From NCBI RefSeq assembly GCF_023856365.1, contig NC_064539.1, positions 20,587,019 to 20,651,018 of the forward strand: a stretch of DNA of 64,000 nt, given 5' to 3'. Positions 11,621-23,270 of the stretch are shown one piece after another. Every line of letters starts with the position of its first letter. Position 1 is the stretch's first letter. The translations under genes and the position numbers were made by a program. The notes under the pieces were generated by a model. That model made no database searches and was not told the origin of the DNA. It saw nothing but the letters and a program-made list of their open reading frames with translations. Source of the DNA: Brienomyrus brachyistius (Eukaryota > Chordata > Actinopteri > Osteoglossiformes > Mormyridae).

Positions 11621-12040
11621 ATACATCAGTAAATTGTACAATAGAGAAGTTGGTGTCTGATTTTCCCTCATACGGCAAATACGCATACATCTAATTAACA
11701 AAAAGTAACAGTGATGAAAGTCAAGGTTTACAGATAGGTAAGATGTTTAACATTATGGGATCTACACAGGGACAGGTCTAAGGGGTGGCCTGGGGGGGGG
11801 GCATGGCCATACTTAGTAAATACATGGCCACTCCTGTTGCCCCCCGCCCCTCACCAAAATAATAAAAATGAAATGTGCATGATAAATATGAAACATGCAG
11901 CGGAACCATAGATCTGCAGCCACCCCAATCAAATTATCTGCTGACGCCGCTGAATCTAAACATCACAAAAGTATGATCTCAGAAAACACAACAGAACACT
12001 GATATATGGTTAGATGGTTAGATCTTTCTGTTATTTCTGC
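11621..12040. other. Gene-free, possible old repeat
   Basis: Contains a G10 run (11792-11801) and a segment 'gcccctcaccaaaataataaaaatgaaatg' that looks repeat-derived, but I cannot place it in a family. No gene. Confidence 0.35.
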
Positions 12041-12044
12041 TATA

Positions 12045-12425
12045 CATTGATTAGCCAAAATGTTATGACCACTCCCACATAAAAATGAGTAATGTTGATT
12101 ATCTAGATGCACTAGAAATGGACAGGGATAAATATCTGAATGATATTCACATGGGCGAAATCATCATGGCATGAGGACTGGGTCAGAGCATCAACGTCAG
12201 ACATGGTGAGGACCTACTGAGAATGTTTCAAGGTAAGAAAAACCATGAAACACCAACATGCTTGTTCGGCAGCCAAGACTGGTCTATGTGGGTTGTGAAC
12301 ACAAGCTATCCTGTCTGGGATGAACCAACAGAAGAGCTATTGTGGCACAAATGGCAGATCATTTTGAAGAAGATCAGGGGAGAAATCTGTCATGACACCC
12401 AGGGCATCCAGTCCTGTTGCATATA
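12045..12425 (+). repeat. Decayed interspersed element, probably non-LTR 3' region
   Basis: Begins ATTGATTAGCCAAAATGTTATGACCACT, resembling the widespread fish/vertebrate repeat opening 'actgatcagccataacattatgaccac' that I associate with 3' ends of old retrotransposons. It continues as degenerate text ('gggataaatatctgaatgatattcacatggg', 'ggtcagagcatc', 'caagactgg') with no intact frame beyond 67 codons. The class is uncertain. Confidence 0.5.
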
Positions 12426-12429
12426 GTTT

Positions 12430-13335
12430 GTCATGGGTGTTTATTTTAAACACTTTCATTGTTTTTTGTTGCTATAGATGAACTTTGTTAGATGCTTTGG
12501 AACATTAAAGCTGTTAAAATTAAAGACAACAAAAGTCAAGGTATTTAAGCCTTTAATGCACAGCAGGGCTGTTGTGTGTCTTGCTCCTGCTGTTTTTACG
12601 ACCTTCCTTTACCCGTGAGCCAGGTGTGAAGCCTCATTGGCCAATCAGAATCAGATATTATTAAAATAATTACCTGGGGAAACTGAAAACAAGGCCTGGA
12701 TTTGGAATGGAGGTCCAGATTTGAGGAGCCCTGCTTTTCATGTTACCATGGTGTGACAGACCAAACCATTTTTTGCATTATGGGGAAGGAAAGTAAAATT
12801 GCTTTCAGCCACTATCAAGAAAATAAGAAAGGAAAAGATATATTTTATGTGATTCAAAATACTACACAATGTTTTCACAAATATGTATTTTTTATATATT
12901 TTAATTATTCCAGCAGATTATTTAAAAGTTAGAGGACCCTTTTAGGCCCCTCTTGACCCAGTGCACAGGGACAGCTGACCCAGTTTCCTCTCCTGTCAGC
13001 AGCCCTGATGCACAGTATTAACAATGTACAGGTAAAATTGTTTGCGCTACGAAATGTCCATCAGTTGAACTAATACCAATATGCTTAAAGTCCTAGCCTT
13101 AACGCCTCGCAGTAAAATTTAACTTACAGAAATAAATTAGAAAATAATTTGTTGACTGACAGCATCTGCAGCATAGGTCAATGTAACACCGCATTATATG
13201 TGTGGAGAGTCAGTGATGAGTTCGGCCGCTGTGAAATGTGTAAATCTTTTGCTGGCACGGAGTTTGACACCAGTTTCTGTGACACGGCAGGTGTCAGTAT
13301 CTACAGACGTGAATGCAGGGCCCAGGGAAGCAAAC
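12430..13335. other. Gene-free spacer
   Basis: Mixed unique sequence. A tandem CATTGG/CCAATC palindrome lies at about 12635-12650. No coding homology. Confidence 0.45.
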
Positions 13336-13440
13336 AGCATTGTTTATGAATCCAAGTTGCTGGAACTGATGAAGTGTTGTCAGAAGTGTGGGCAGGCGTT
13401 TATCAAGAAGAACGAGTCATATTTTAACACCTGGAAGAGG
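13336..13440 (+). pseudogene. Possible transposase-associated fragment (Kolobok-like)
   Basis: Residues 47-81 of the plus-strand frame 13198-13614 read SIVYESKLLELMKCCQKCGQ and on to about 'TWKR'. The pattern VYES-LLEL-x-C-x2-C resembles the 'FIVFES-LLELF-x-C-x2-C' opening of proteins encoded by fish Kolobok-type DNA transposons. The match is short, lies mid-frame and is followed within 60 bases by an unrelated Tigger-like segment, so this would be a broken remnant. It could also be chance. Confidence 0.3.
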
Positions 13441-13496
13441 GTGGGCTGTGTGTATGTTGATGCTCATTCTGTAACATGGATTTTATTATTTAAATA

Positions 13497-13615
13497 TAAT
13501 ACGGTTTCAGTTATCCACGGTTTAACGCGGCCCGAAAAAGAAGCTGTAAATCTCCAGAAAAGGTTCATAAGTTTCAAACCGTGTGCCAAGAGAGTAAAGG
13601 CTGTAAGCCGGTGAG
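13497..13615 (+). mobile_element. pogo/Tigger-like DNA transposon fragment
   Basis: The segments ACGGTTTCAGTTATCCACGG, 'ttaacgcggcccgaaaa' and 'ccagaaaaggttcataag' appear in the order and spacing of the 'cagtttcagttacccgcggtcaaccgcggtccgaaaa ... ccagaa...ttcataag' end of Tigger-type pogo elements known from vertebrate genomes. It may extend to about 13740. The opposite terminus was not found. The 138-codon open frame across this locus is therefore a composite of transposon debris. Confidence 0.5.
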
Positions 13616-15510
13616 TGCCCACGATAGAAGATATTTTTAAACGAATAAATAGTTCTCATTACAAGTTACGTACAGGTACGTTACACGGTATTTTTCATAG
13701 TAAAACATCTAACAGTAGAATATGTTTTTTCATTGTTCTTCGTCCTTGGCGTGCTATAAAACATGACTTTGATTGCGCCATTTAGGGATGCAACAGTTAC
13801 CAGTTCTATGGTAAAATTCCTAATGCTAATGCTAACTTTTCAGAGATTAATTATGATTAAATACCTGGTTGACTATTGCACTCTGAAAAAATCATGTTAA
13901 CTTTGGTTTATGTTGGACGGTACTTAACAAGTCTCCGAGACACAGGAGCCCGTGGGCAGCATGCAACGTGGGTCGTTTTCAGTCAGAGAAGCAGCGGCAG
14001 GAGGCAGTTACCTCGTATATCGCTCTGGAGATTTTTAACGTTAATGCGCATATGATATGGTTTTCATATGTTTACTTAAGGTATTGCCTATTCTATTGCT
14101 TTAATGGTCATGCACACGAAAAATGCATATTACTGCTAATTTTATTTGCAGTTTTCAATAGAAAACTTAATGAAATGATTTCAGTTTTTTTATCAGTACT
14201 TTTTGAACATTTTCAGCACGTTTTAACAATACTGATACTGGTAATAGTGATAATTTTGTTCACTATAATTGTGATATAATTTTTTTCATACTGTTGCCTC
14301 TATATTACCAGCCAAATGTCATGTTGGGACAAGCTGCTGTACTTGCAAAGTCATTGTTAGGCTGGGGTAGGTTCACGCCTTTAACGGCATGTCAATTGGA
14401 AACAGACAGTCATGTCGATGTTGTGTACTGCAGTATCAAAATGTAGGTCACCTCAAGTAAACTGCCATAATTGCGGGGTTTTCTTGCACTATTAAACCTA
14501 AACTATGGCCAGATTATTACAACATAATATAATTAGCTTTTATATTTCAAAACTATTGCCATTTGCTCATGAAAATCTACGACTTCTCAAGAATCTGTTT
14601 TCTGACTATTATAAGACGGGTGCTTTCCCTGTCAGATCCCACAATGAAAATCACTCAAGGAAGAAATTGAACACGGCTAGTTGGTAGCAGCTAGAAGAAA
14701 AATGTTAGATTTTGAAACTCAGAGGTATTAGTGTCAGGTAGCTAAAACAGGCAACATCCTTGCCAGGGAGGAAGTAGCTAAATATTATTGCTGTATTATC
14801 AACCTGGCTAGCTAGGTAGGTAATTGAAAAACAAGCTAATGTTGGGAACAGAAAGGTACCACTTAGCTGTTGAATTGTGCCTTTCTCTCTGTGAGCTCAT
14901 TCTTCCTCTTGGCTGGCATTGGTTCCGTTTCCTGGCTTATTGTTTTGTTGATACATTGTGATTTGCACATACATGTCCATTAAAAGGGAGTAAAAACCCT
15001 ACTGGATTGACCCACGAACCTACTGTATACAGTGTGCTTTTCTGTTGGGGAAGCTAGCTGGCTATTTTTATCCCGTGATGTTTCGGCACACCTGCACTCT
15101 CTCCACCAACTCTCTTTTTTTTTTTAATTCCCCACCCCGGTTTGAGTTCTGAAGGTGAGGGCTGGTGGACACTCCCTTTGCAAAGATATTTAGAAATGTA
15201 GTAGGTGCACCCCTTGACAAAACAATATAAGTATTCAGATTTAACAAAATGAACCAATGAAACTAATGAACCAATGAAGCACAAATATGCATGATGGGTC
15301 TCAAAAAACATTTTTGAGAGCAGACAGATTTTGTTGATATCTAACAAAATCGAATGAAATGTTAAATGTAGTCCTTTGAGATTTGTGGCATTTATTCAGC
15401 ATGTGTGGTTTTTTTGGATGCTTCTGAGATTGTTGGGTTATACAGTGAAAATAAAGAAGTTATACGTACATTGTATATAAGAAGATCCAGTTCTCAGGTT
15501 TGTGTTTTAT
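13616..15510. other. Gene-free AT-rich stretch
   Basis: No gene or confident repeat. Open frames up to 103 codons (13968-14279) are AT-driven. A T-rich run lies at 15115-15125. Confidence 0.5.
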
Positions 15511-15640
15511 GCGCCAGGAAGGCTAATTCTGCTGTTGTACCTTCGAGCAGGGCACTTAAACCTAATCGCTCCAGTAACACTTGACTCAGGTCTGTAAATG
15601 GGTCTGTAAAATATTAAGCTTTGTAAGTTTTCTCTCTGTG
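15511..15640 (+). repeat. tRNA-SINE 3' fragment (decayed)
   Basis: The text 'ccttcgagcagggcacttaaacctaatcgctccagtaac' parallels the 'cccttgagcaaggcccttaaccctcaattgctccag' body of a common fish tRNA-derived SINE. Head and tail are missing or too diverged to place. Confidence 0.5.
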
Positions 15641-15859
15641 CTGAAGAGCTAAATGCTGAATTCGAAATATGGATATTACGTACTTGGGAGTTGTCTGCTT
15701 ATCGCACAATGCTGTCCTTGTTCACTACAGTACACCTTATTTGTTTACGTACAAAGTCTTTCCAGTGGCAACGTGACACATTTGTACACATTTTAAAAAT
15801 GACTCTTGTCAACGTGAAGAAAAATGAGCTGTGTATGGCTGGACTCACTGGGTTCTAGT

Positions 15860-16085
15860 GAGCAGGCTTGTGTTTCATTCAGGTTCATATGCAGATTCGA
15901 GTTTTGATGCCATTTGCACATGGAAGAGAGGCCATTTTCCTGTGAGTCATGTGGAAAGGTCACATGACAAGTGGGCTGGGATAGTTGGTCGCTTAGCTGG
16001 GCTGCGCTACCTGCTGCTTTTATTAGCCTTGCTACATGGAGTCATTGGTGTCCCCCTACACTGCAGAAGGACACATTGTCTCTGT
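15860..16085. promoter_or_regulatory. Candidate enhancer with nuclear-receptor and E-box motifs
   Basis: A repeat-free 220-bp block contains GTGAGTCATGTGG, the nuclear-receptor-type half-site AGGTCA directly followed by CATGAC (about 15957-15967), an E-box CATGTG and TGTAATTATTTTG. These resemble a bound element, but the assignment rests on motif content only. The overlapping 90-codon frame (15831-16103) has no recognised homology. Confidence 0.25.
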
Positions 16086-16103
16086 AATTATTTTGAAAAC
16101 TGA

Positions 16104-16983
16104 GCATTATATTTTCATACCTTGTACATATTTTGGGGGACCACATGGAAAAACTGTGTTGCATTAAAAATGTCAGAAGTCACAGGGACTGTGCAGACGA
16201 TGACTTTTTGTTGTCGCCCAGCATATTGTACCAGGAAACACCTCATCATATTTTTGCATAAGAACGCATCTGCAAATCAACGGGTAATATAGAGATTGAG
16301 GATCTGGATTTTTAGGACAGGTCAAATCCACACCACAAGTCACGAAGTTATGCCATTAAATATACACGTGGACCGTGGAATCAGCAGATAATCGTTGGAG
16401 CATCATTAAAAATTCAGTCACAAACAATGGGAAAAAATTGCCTACAAATAATTTAATGCAAACCAATAAAACTTTATTAAAACTGTATTAATAAAAGCCT
16501 GAATTATTTTCATATTTTTTTGAAAACAAAAAATGTAATTTTTAGGTGAGGCAAACAATATTGGTTACTCGGTGTTGTGATTTGAAATCTGCCAATGAGC
16601 CCTATTTTTAGACTGTATATTTAATGTTACATCACTGGCAGCATTAGCCAAATCTCAACATGCATCGCTGGGCAAAGAAGTGCTCCCTGAGTTGAGCAGG
16701 CTTCAGCAATTCAGAGAAAAAAAGACACAAAAAGATATAGGTGAGTTTTTCAAAAGCTAACAGACCAGTGGATGTGACTTAATGCCTCCCCTATGTTCCC
16801 CTCTGCTCATATTTGTTCCCTGGTCCATGAATATATAACACAAAAGTTTAACTTCATAAGTTACTCCAAACCAAAGGGCTGCTTTGTGACTAAAATTCAA
16901 AGACGCATTATACAGTACATAAGGTGAGACGATCTTGGAGTCATTCAGTAATCGTATGTTATTTTTCTCCTCATTTTCTCCAT
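16104..16983. other. Gene-free spacer
   Basis: AT-rich unique sequence with poly(A)-like patches. Nothing else supported. Confidence 0.5.
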
Positions 16984-17060
16984 CTCTCCATCCATCTTTC
17001 TGCCCCTTATCCAGGGCAAGGTTAGGAGGGCTGGGGCCCATTTTAATCTGCATGGGACAC
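16984..17060 (-). repeat. V-SINE-related tail fragment
   Basis: TCCATCCATCTTTCTGCCCC followed by 'ttatccagggcaaggttagg' matches the reversed 3' tail of the V-SINE-type elements (CATCC tail plus 'cttatcc...gggtc'). Heavily diverged. Confidence 0.55.
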
Positions 17061-17336
17061 AAGACTGGAGACTTTCTCATTGGGATGGCAGGTCCTGCCT
17101 GTTTGTCCTTAAATTCCTAATGGTTGTTCAAGTTCTTGAGGTAGCTCTGTTGTGTAGGGCGCTATATCAACACAAATTGAAGTTGTTCCCTGATGACTTT
17201 TGGAAATTAAGTCATAAAGATCTCTGATTAGTGTCCATATAATGCCTCAATGTTGAAATGGTTTTGCAAAACTATACTCAGAAAATAGCTCAGGAATACA
17301 AAACACCCCCACACTGTGTATGTCCTATTTTTTCAG

Positions 17337-17366
17337 GTCGACTGGAGCTCATGTGATCAGCCTGAG
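17337..17366 (+). other. Candidate 30-nt microexon
   Basis: A strong acceptor (pyrimidine run CCTATTTTTTCAG, AG at 17335-17336) is followed by 30 nt and then a good donor, GAG|GTGAGA. The 30 nt stay open as VDWSSCDQPE and are a multiple of three. Size and symmetry fit an alternatively spliced microexon, but short AG...GT pairs of this quality arise by chance several times in 64 kb, and no flanking exon was identified. Confidence 0.15.
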
Positions 17367-17444
17367 GTGAGAAGATCTTCTGTACCACCCAGTCCAATAA
17401 AGCGTACTGAACCTGTAGGTTTTGGTGGCCCATGCCTTTCTGGT

Positions 17445-17804
17445 GGGGGGGGGGGGGGGTGGTTGGAGGCTGTGTGACAAATCCACTTCTGACAAGGGAG
17501 AATCAGCTGTCAAATCCGAATGTCTGTGGAATGTTCTGGAGCCCCACCCACCACTAAAGCGCTGTGCAGAACTCCACTCTCTGCTCCAGTTCTGGTCCGA
17601 TCCGGGAGTATTACTACGATATACAGACTTTTCAGAAGATGCAAATGCAAATAATATTTTTTGGGGATTTTATTCCCCAATACATATTTTATGGGACTTT
17701 TCTATTTCCAGAGTCCAGGTTTTGAAAATGGTATAAAATGTCACCATCATCCTTCTGCCCGGTAGCCCACCTCCCACCTCTGCACCACTGCCCCCCCCCC
17801 CCCC
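17445..17804. repeat. Paired G15 and C14 runs
   Basis: G15 at 17445-17459 and C14 at 17791-17804 lie 330 bp apart in opposite orientation, so the single strand could in principle fold back through a G:C stem. The sequence between them has no recognised gene or repeat. Confidence 0.8.
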
Positions 17805-18470
17805 ATACCTCCAAGGAGGAAGGGAGCTCAGCCCTTGGTTGCCATTTTTGGGATTATTTCTGGCAACAGAGACTGATTTTCCTGGTCCCCACGTAGCTGG
17901 ATGTCTCCCAACATCGGCTGTGCTCTTGCTGATAACGTAAGTGCATGTATGTGGAAGGTAAGCATGTAGACATGTTTGTAATTAGAAACTTTTATCATCA
18001 AACTCTAGACAAGGGAGAATCGGCATTGAAATTCATCACGGATTGAATTTTGGTCTCCGAGTTAATAACTTCCACAGTGTAAGCCAAGTGACAGTGTACT
18101 TTCTTCTCAATTAACCACTTCTCCTAATTGCTATTTTGGATTTTTATTATTATAGTGATAAATCACCTGTACTAGGAACCATGTATGTGCCCTGCGGGGA
18201 CCTGGCATCTCCCTGGCTTAATTCATGCACTTCCTGGGTGGGGCTCCTGTTTGGGTTAGCGGGCTTTCTCCTGCCCCTAATGCTCAGTACATGGCCTTTA
18301 TTTGTAATCTACGGAAATTATAATATAATGAATATTATATTATATGAATATTAGAATAAATGCTGCATCATGCCAAACTTTACATTTCGGATCACACTTC
18401 CAGTTCGTCCTGAAAAATGTGAAAGGCTCGGAAAAAGACTAAATGTTTAGGGGGAAAAGTTTTGTGTACA
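17805..18470. other. Gene-free spacer
   Basis: Unique sequence. A palindromic AT stretch (ATAATATAATGAATATTATATTATATGAATATTA) lies at about 18319-18353. No gene. Confidence 0.5.
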
Positions 18471-18471
18471 T

Positions 18472-18915
18472 GTGTGTGTTTGTATGTGTGTGCGTGTGTG
18501 TGTGGGGGGGGAGTTAAGTATCTATTGTAGAAACCAAACGTCCCCATGATGCGATATAAACCTGTTATTTTAACCTTGTGGGGGGTATTTTTTCAGTCAC
18601 CATAAAGGAAAATAAAAATCTGATTGCGATCAAAAAACTAAAAAAGCCAAAAGTCTTGTATTTTGTTTGCTTACTTGTGGTTAAGGTTGGGGCTGGGTGG
18701 GGGTTAAGGTCGTCATTGTTGGGATTAGGGTTTCACCCACAGAAATGAATGGACAGTCCACACAAAAATATGAATACAAACATGTTTGTGTGTGTCTGTG
18801 TGTGTCTGTGCGTGTGTCTGTGCGTGTCTGTGCCTGTGCGTGTGTCTGTGTGTGTCTGTGCCTGTGCGTGTGTCTGTGTGTGCGTGTGTCTGTGTGTGTG
18901 CGTGTGTGTGTGCGC
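18472..18915 (-). repeat. CA-flanked dispersed repeat, copy A, with TG arrays
   Basis: Core at about 18540-18766, flanked by TG arrays at 18472-18504 and 18784-18915. Reverse-complemented, the core carries 'ccattcatttctgtgggtgaaaccctaatcccaac', 'taacccccacccagcccc', 'ttaaccacaagtaagcaaacaaaatacaagac', 'ttttagttttttgatcgca' and 'atggggac', the same order as the copies at 36.4 and 54.7 kb. The right array is a compound of TGTGTC, TGTGCG and TGTGTG units about 130 bp long. I recognise this as a common teleost dispersed repeat but cannot name its class. Confidence 0.8.
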
Positions 18916-19110
18916 AGAGGCAGCGAGGGACATCAGACGGTTGAGAGTGAGCGATCGTTTGGCGGCGGCACACAGGCGATTTTCAGCTCCACTCGTCCGC
19001 GGTTATCGCGCGGCAGTGGGCCGAGGGGGGGCGCTTGCCCGGCGGCACGGCCCAGACACCACTGCTCTGCAGTGGGAGGGGGCGGGTGGGTCCCAGCGTA
19101 CGTGAACACG
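18916..19110. promoter_or_regulatory. CpG-rich patch
   Basis: High density of CG dinucleotides (GGCGGCGGCACACAGGCG, GTCCGCGGTTATCGCGCGG, GCCCGGCGGCACGG) and a GC box (GGGGGCGGG at about 19080), directly next to the TG array. Compatible with a CpG-island promoter. No recognisable coding exon follows on either strand. Confidence 0.35.
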
Positions 19111-19165
19111 GACGCCCTTCACACACATGCTGGCTGCTGGAAGCCAGACGAATCGGGAAAGACGC

Positions 19166-19295
19166 GGGGGGGGGGGGGGTGCTGCATTTGCATACCTATT
19201 AAGAAGCTGTTAAATAGGGAGAGGGAAGCATGTAAACACAGCGTGGATCTCCTCTTTCACAGGAAAGGCAGGCGGGGGGGGGGGGGGGGGGGGGG
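19166..19295 (+). repeat. G14 and G22 homopolymer runs
   Basis: G14 at 19166-19179 and G22 at 19274-19295. Such runs can form G-quadruplexes and are often length-polymorphic or mis-sized in sequencing. Confidence 0.9.
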
Positions 19296-19558
19296 ATTTC
19301 CTCTGGTCCAGGGCCCCTGTCTTCCTCCAGTTCATGCAGTGTAGGGGCAGCCTGCCTTCTGTAGTGGGGAGGGGGTATCCCTCTAATCTGCACCTGTCCC
19401 ATCAGTGCTTTCCTTTTGACACCAGTGCCTGCGAGGGTGGAATTTGGACAGTTGTTTTCGTGAGCATTGTCAGGAACAGGGATGTTGAAGGCGGCGTGGA
19501 CACACACCGGGAGAGATTCTGGTGGCCCAGCCCTTTACAGGGGCTCTCGAGTATGATT

Positions 19559-19845
19559 TTGGGTTACATATGTGCGGGGTTTGCATGTTCTCTCCATGTC
19601 GTCATAGGGTTTCCTCCGGGTACTCCGGTTTCCCCCCACAGTCCAAAGACATGCCGAGGCTAATTGGAGTTACTAAATTGCCCGTAGGTGTGCATGTGTG
19701 AGTGAATGGTGTGTGAGTGTGCCCTGCGATGGGCTGGCCCCCCATCCTGGGTTGTTCCCTGCCTCATGCCCATTGCTTCCGGGATAGGCTCCGGACCCCC
19801 CGCGACCCAGTAGGATAAGCGGTTTGGAAAATGGATGGATGGATG
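19559..19845 (+). mobile_element. V-SINE, 5'-truncated
   Basis: Starts at 'ttgggttacatatgtgcggggtttgcatg', just downstream of where the B box would be. It continues through a complete central block (CCTCCGGGTACTCCGGTTTCC, CCACAGTCCAAAGACATGC) and the 3' region to a GGATGGATGGATG tail. The tRNA head is missing or replaced by unrelated DNA (19521-19558). The body is nearly identical to the 2.5-kb copy where they overlap, so it is a young truncated insertion. I did not find a clear target-site duplication. Confidence 0.9.
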
Positions 19846-20435
19846 TTAGGGGGCAGGTGGGTTAAGGTGATAGAATTTAAAGGAACCCCCTGGTGGGGAA
19901 TATGTAGAAGAAGAGCTGGGCATTAATTTTAACCACAAATAGGTAGCGAGGGGATTGGAACCCAAATCCATCTCTCAACTAATTCTCCAAAAAGAAAAAG
20001 TAAAGACCTTAAAGTCAGTTTCTTTATATAATTGGTTCTCAGTGACCTGAAAGCACTAACTGAGAAAGATTTTGGATTTTTGTCAGGAGGACGATTCATG
20101 CCCTTTTCTTTCGCAGCCTTGATTGGATCCAGTGTCCCCCTAAAACCTGCCCAGGGCTGCTGGCTGTATCCTGACGTTTTTAATAGCAGCGGTGGTCGAT
20201 CTCCAGAAGGATCAATGGCTCTGTTGGAACGCCAACGAGGTGGACGATCTCTCAAGCTATAGCTGGATGATCTGGGAATGTGGTGGTATCTGTGGTCCCA
20301 CCGCTGGTCGCACGGTTGCTGGGGAGAGATTGGGGTGTGGGATAGAGGGCAGACAGCCCCCCATCCCCCCCCCCCACCCAGGCTTGTCGGCTGATTGGGG
20401 AGGTGGATGAGGAAGGTTGCGTTTAATCATAAAAC
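19846..20435. other. Gene-free spacer
   Basis: Unique sequence with a C11 run (20365-20375). A minus frame of 127 codons (20257-20640) and short plus frames have no recognised homology and reflect local GC richness. Confidence 0.45.
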
Positions 20436-20560
20436 GAGCAGCTCTTCTGTCTGAGCTCCACTGGGCTGAGACTGCTCGCCTCACCCTCACTGCACTCCAC
20501 CGCCCGGCTGCGAAGGGGCGGGGGGCGGCGGGAGGGGGACACTGAGAAAGGAGGGGTTGT
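20436..20560. promoter_or_regulatory. GC-box-rich patch
   Basis: Contains CCGCCCGGCTGCGAAGGGGCGG and GGGGCGGCGGGAGG, clustered Sp1-type GC boxes in both orientations with several CpGs. Possible promoter or enhancer. No coding exon can be linked to it. Confidence 0.25.
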
Positions 20561-23270
20561 TTCAACGTGAAAGGGATGAAAACGGGTAGAGGAAGCGGAA
20601 CCTGAAGGCAGGAATGTTTCAGATCACACCTGAGCAGCATGACTGCATTTTAAAACAAGAAGGAGAAGTCAGTTAGTATTGATAATTAACAATAAATCCT
20701 AACCTGTGCATTAAGAAAAAATATCAAGAGAAAGACAGGGAAACAAACATATAAACTGGGAAGAATGAAAGTGGAGGGCGTCTTACCGGCGCGTGGGGGT
20801 GGGGGGGGATGGGGGGGGGGGGTGGTTAGTCCATTCTGGCCTCAGGAGGTCGAACTGAAGCTGCTCCCTTCCTGGAGGATGAGCATGTTCTGTGAGCCTC
20901 TCGCTGTTCTGCTGCCCCTGCAGCTTTGGCCATACCCCTCGCTGCAGCTCACATCGTTATTATCACCGTCTGTATCTACACTCGTTCTCCTTACAACGGC
21001 AAGAGTAATAATATTCAAAGTCAGTTACACCACTGTCGCATTAAATTCTTATACAGCAAGTAACTAACATCTGTCTTAAAGGCACACAAGTCAGACTGTC
21101 ATTAGAGGACTGGAATCGGAACCAGAGGGCTGCTCTACCACAGTGTGCTGTGAATTTACATCGCTGTCTTGAACCTGATTGTCCCAGAGCCTAGCAAGTC
21201 ACCTTGGTGCCATGAAACATGTGCATTATGTACGAAGTGTTAATAAATGGGTCTGCAGATGCTAGTCTGAGGCAAGCAACTCTGCTAAAGCCTTCAGATT
21301 TACTCCTGATGGTACCACAGCATCGCGTTCACTGCTGGCACTGACACGCCACATTAAATAAACAATTTATTAATGCTTATGGGATGGAGGATCCACGTTA
21401 ACGGTTGTATGTTGACTTAAATGACAGCCTAGTAAAAACGATGTGTAAAATTCAAAGATGCACCCAAATACCTGCCGGAGATGTTTAGTCTGTTTCTACA
21501 TTAGCGTTATAAAAATTGAATTGAATGATTTCTTCAGGCAACTGCTCCGTCGTGCACTTGAAAAGTTACCCACCGTCCTGTCTGGTAATGATGCATGGTT
21601 TTTTTGACAATTCTCTTCAATGCGCCCTTTTCTGCAGTGTATAGTAATGTACTACAGGATTAAAGGATATTTCGTCTTATAACGTACCCCAGAGGCTATA
21701 AATAAAAAAAAATAGTTTCCACAAGAACTTCTGACAGTCAGTCCTAAATCATATTCTGGACTTTGTTGTCATCCTGGATACATTATATATATAAAAATAT
21801 ATATATACACAAACCTGACCCTCATTATTCATGAAATCCTTGACGGCTATTAGCTCCAAACTAAAATATAAAATAGTCTCTTTAATGGATGCGTAAATGT
21901 AAGGGTTTTCTGGCTTCTACACAGTCATACTCGGCTCAGAGTAAAAGACTGGTTATAGAGTCCAAGACTATCACGTATGTGTCAGTGAATTCTATATTAA
22001 AAAGTTATAAATAATTCAAATACGAAAACTGTAGGCGTGATGCTTTTGTCTGAAGCAGCTTAGGAAATACACTTAAAGGTCACACAACAGCTAAATTATC
22101 TAAATGTATCTATCTACATTAATAACTGGTAATTCTCAGTTATTTCAGTTGACTTTGTCCACCATTTCTTTAAGATTTCTGACACACCAATTTTTCCCAG
22201 CTTATATAATTTCAGGTCTATTACAGTTCCGAGTGTAAAACATTGTCCGGCAGCAAATTATGAATTAACCGGAGATAAAGAAGCAAGCATAGAAATAAAC
22301 AAACGCGATCACGGAAATGAAAATAGTTGAAGTACGCCTTATTGATCCAAACGGCAAATGCAGGATCGGCGAAGTGGAGCCCGTCGTCCGATGCAGTCAG
22401 CATGGCCCGCATTTAGCGGGGCTAGGAACTGCTGATTAAGTCACGCCGATTAGATACACTTTAATTGTGTAATTTATAGTAAAAAGAGGCTGGAGGAATG
22501 AAACATTCAAAGGCAGGCGGTGGATGAAGGGGGGGGAATGGAGGTTGACAGGAAGGAGGCTCTATCACTGAAAAACTGGAACAACTGTACACAATTAATG
22601 CAGTCGTACTGATGAACTCTGAAACAATCTACTTGCTTTTTAAACGCAACATTTTCTTGTTTATCAGCTGTGCATATACTTTTTCAGGTAGACTACTCCT
22701 AAAATTACAACAGCTTTAACCTGTTTTCAGTTCTTAACCTGAAAGATGTTTAACACCAGATCCAGCTGCTAACCAGCTGCTCCGTCTCCTGCCCTAAACA
22801 TCTTTGTGCTGCACCTTTGTCTCCCAAACCTCGTTTGCTGCCCTCACATTGCCACATAGGAAAATTACCTGCTTGAACTGCCTACCCTAGAATGGTTTTC
22901 GTTATTGATCAAGCAGGTAAACAAGTAAATATATAAATGAGGCTGGATCCCCTTCAAAATCTGACTTACCCACTCGGCCCTCCCCCAGTCAGCAAAATCT
23001 ATTAGTAGGGTTGTTGGCCGCCCCACAGAATATTGGGTGCCCCCAGATCCTCAGTAATTCTCCAGCTATATGAAGTCTGTTTATGTTTCTGACTTCCTTC
23101 CCCTACTGGGTGGACAGGACATAGTTCCATTAAAGCACAGCATTCAGGGCTGCCGGAAGCAGGCAGATGAATCGGCACCGCAGAACCCTGTGAAACGCCT
23201 TAGAAGTGCTCCTGATTACATTCGAGTGACAGAAGAGGGGTGTACACTCTGTGGGAACTAAAAACATGAT
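20561..23270. other. Gene-free stretch
   Basis: About 2.7 kb with a G12 run (20811-20822), an AT microsatellite at about 21783-21810 and otherwise AT-rich unique sequence. 'tgctgattaagtcacgccgattagatacactttaattgtg' (22430-22470) carries homeodomain-like cores but is too short to call. No gene recognised. Confidence 0.5.

Noticed and set aside
18697..19344. 215-codon plus frame
   Set aside because: Runs through the TG array (Val/Cys repeats), the CpG patch and two poly(G) runs; composition artefact.
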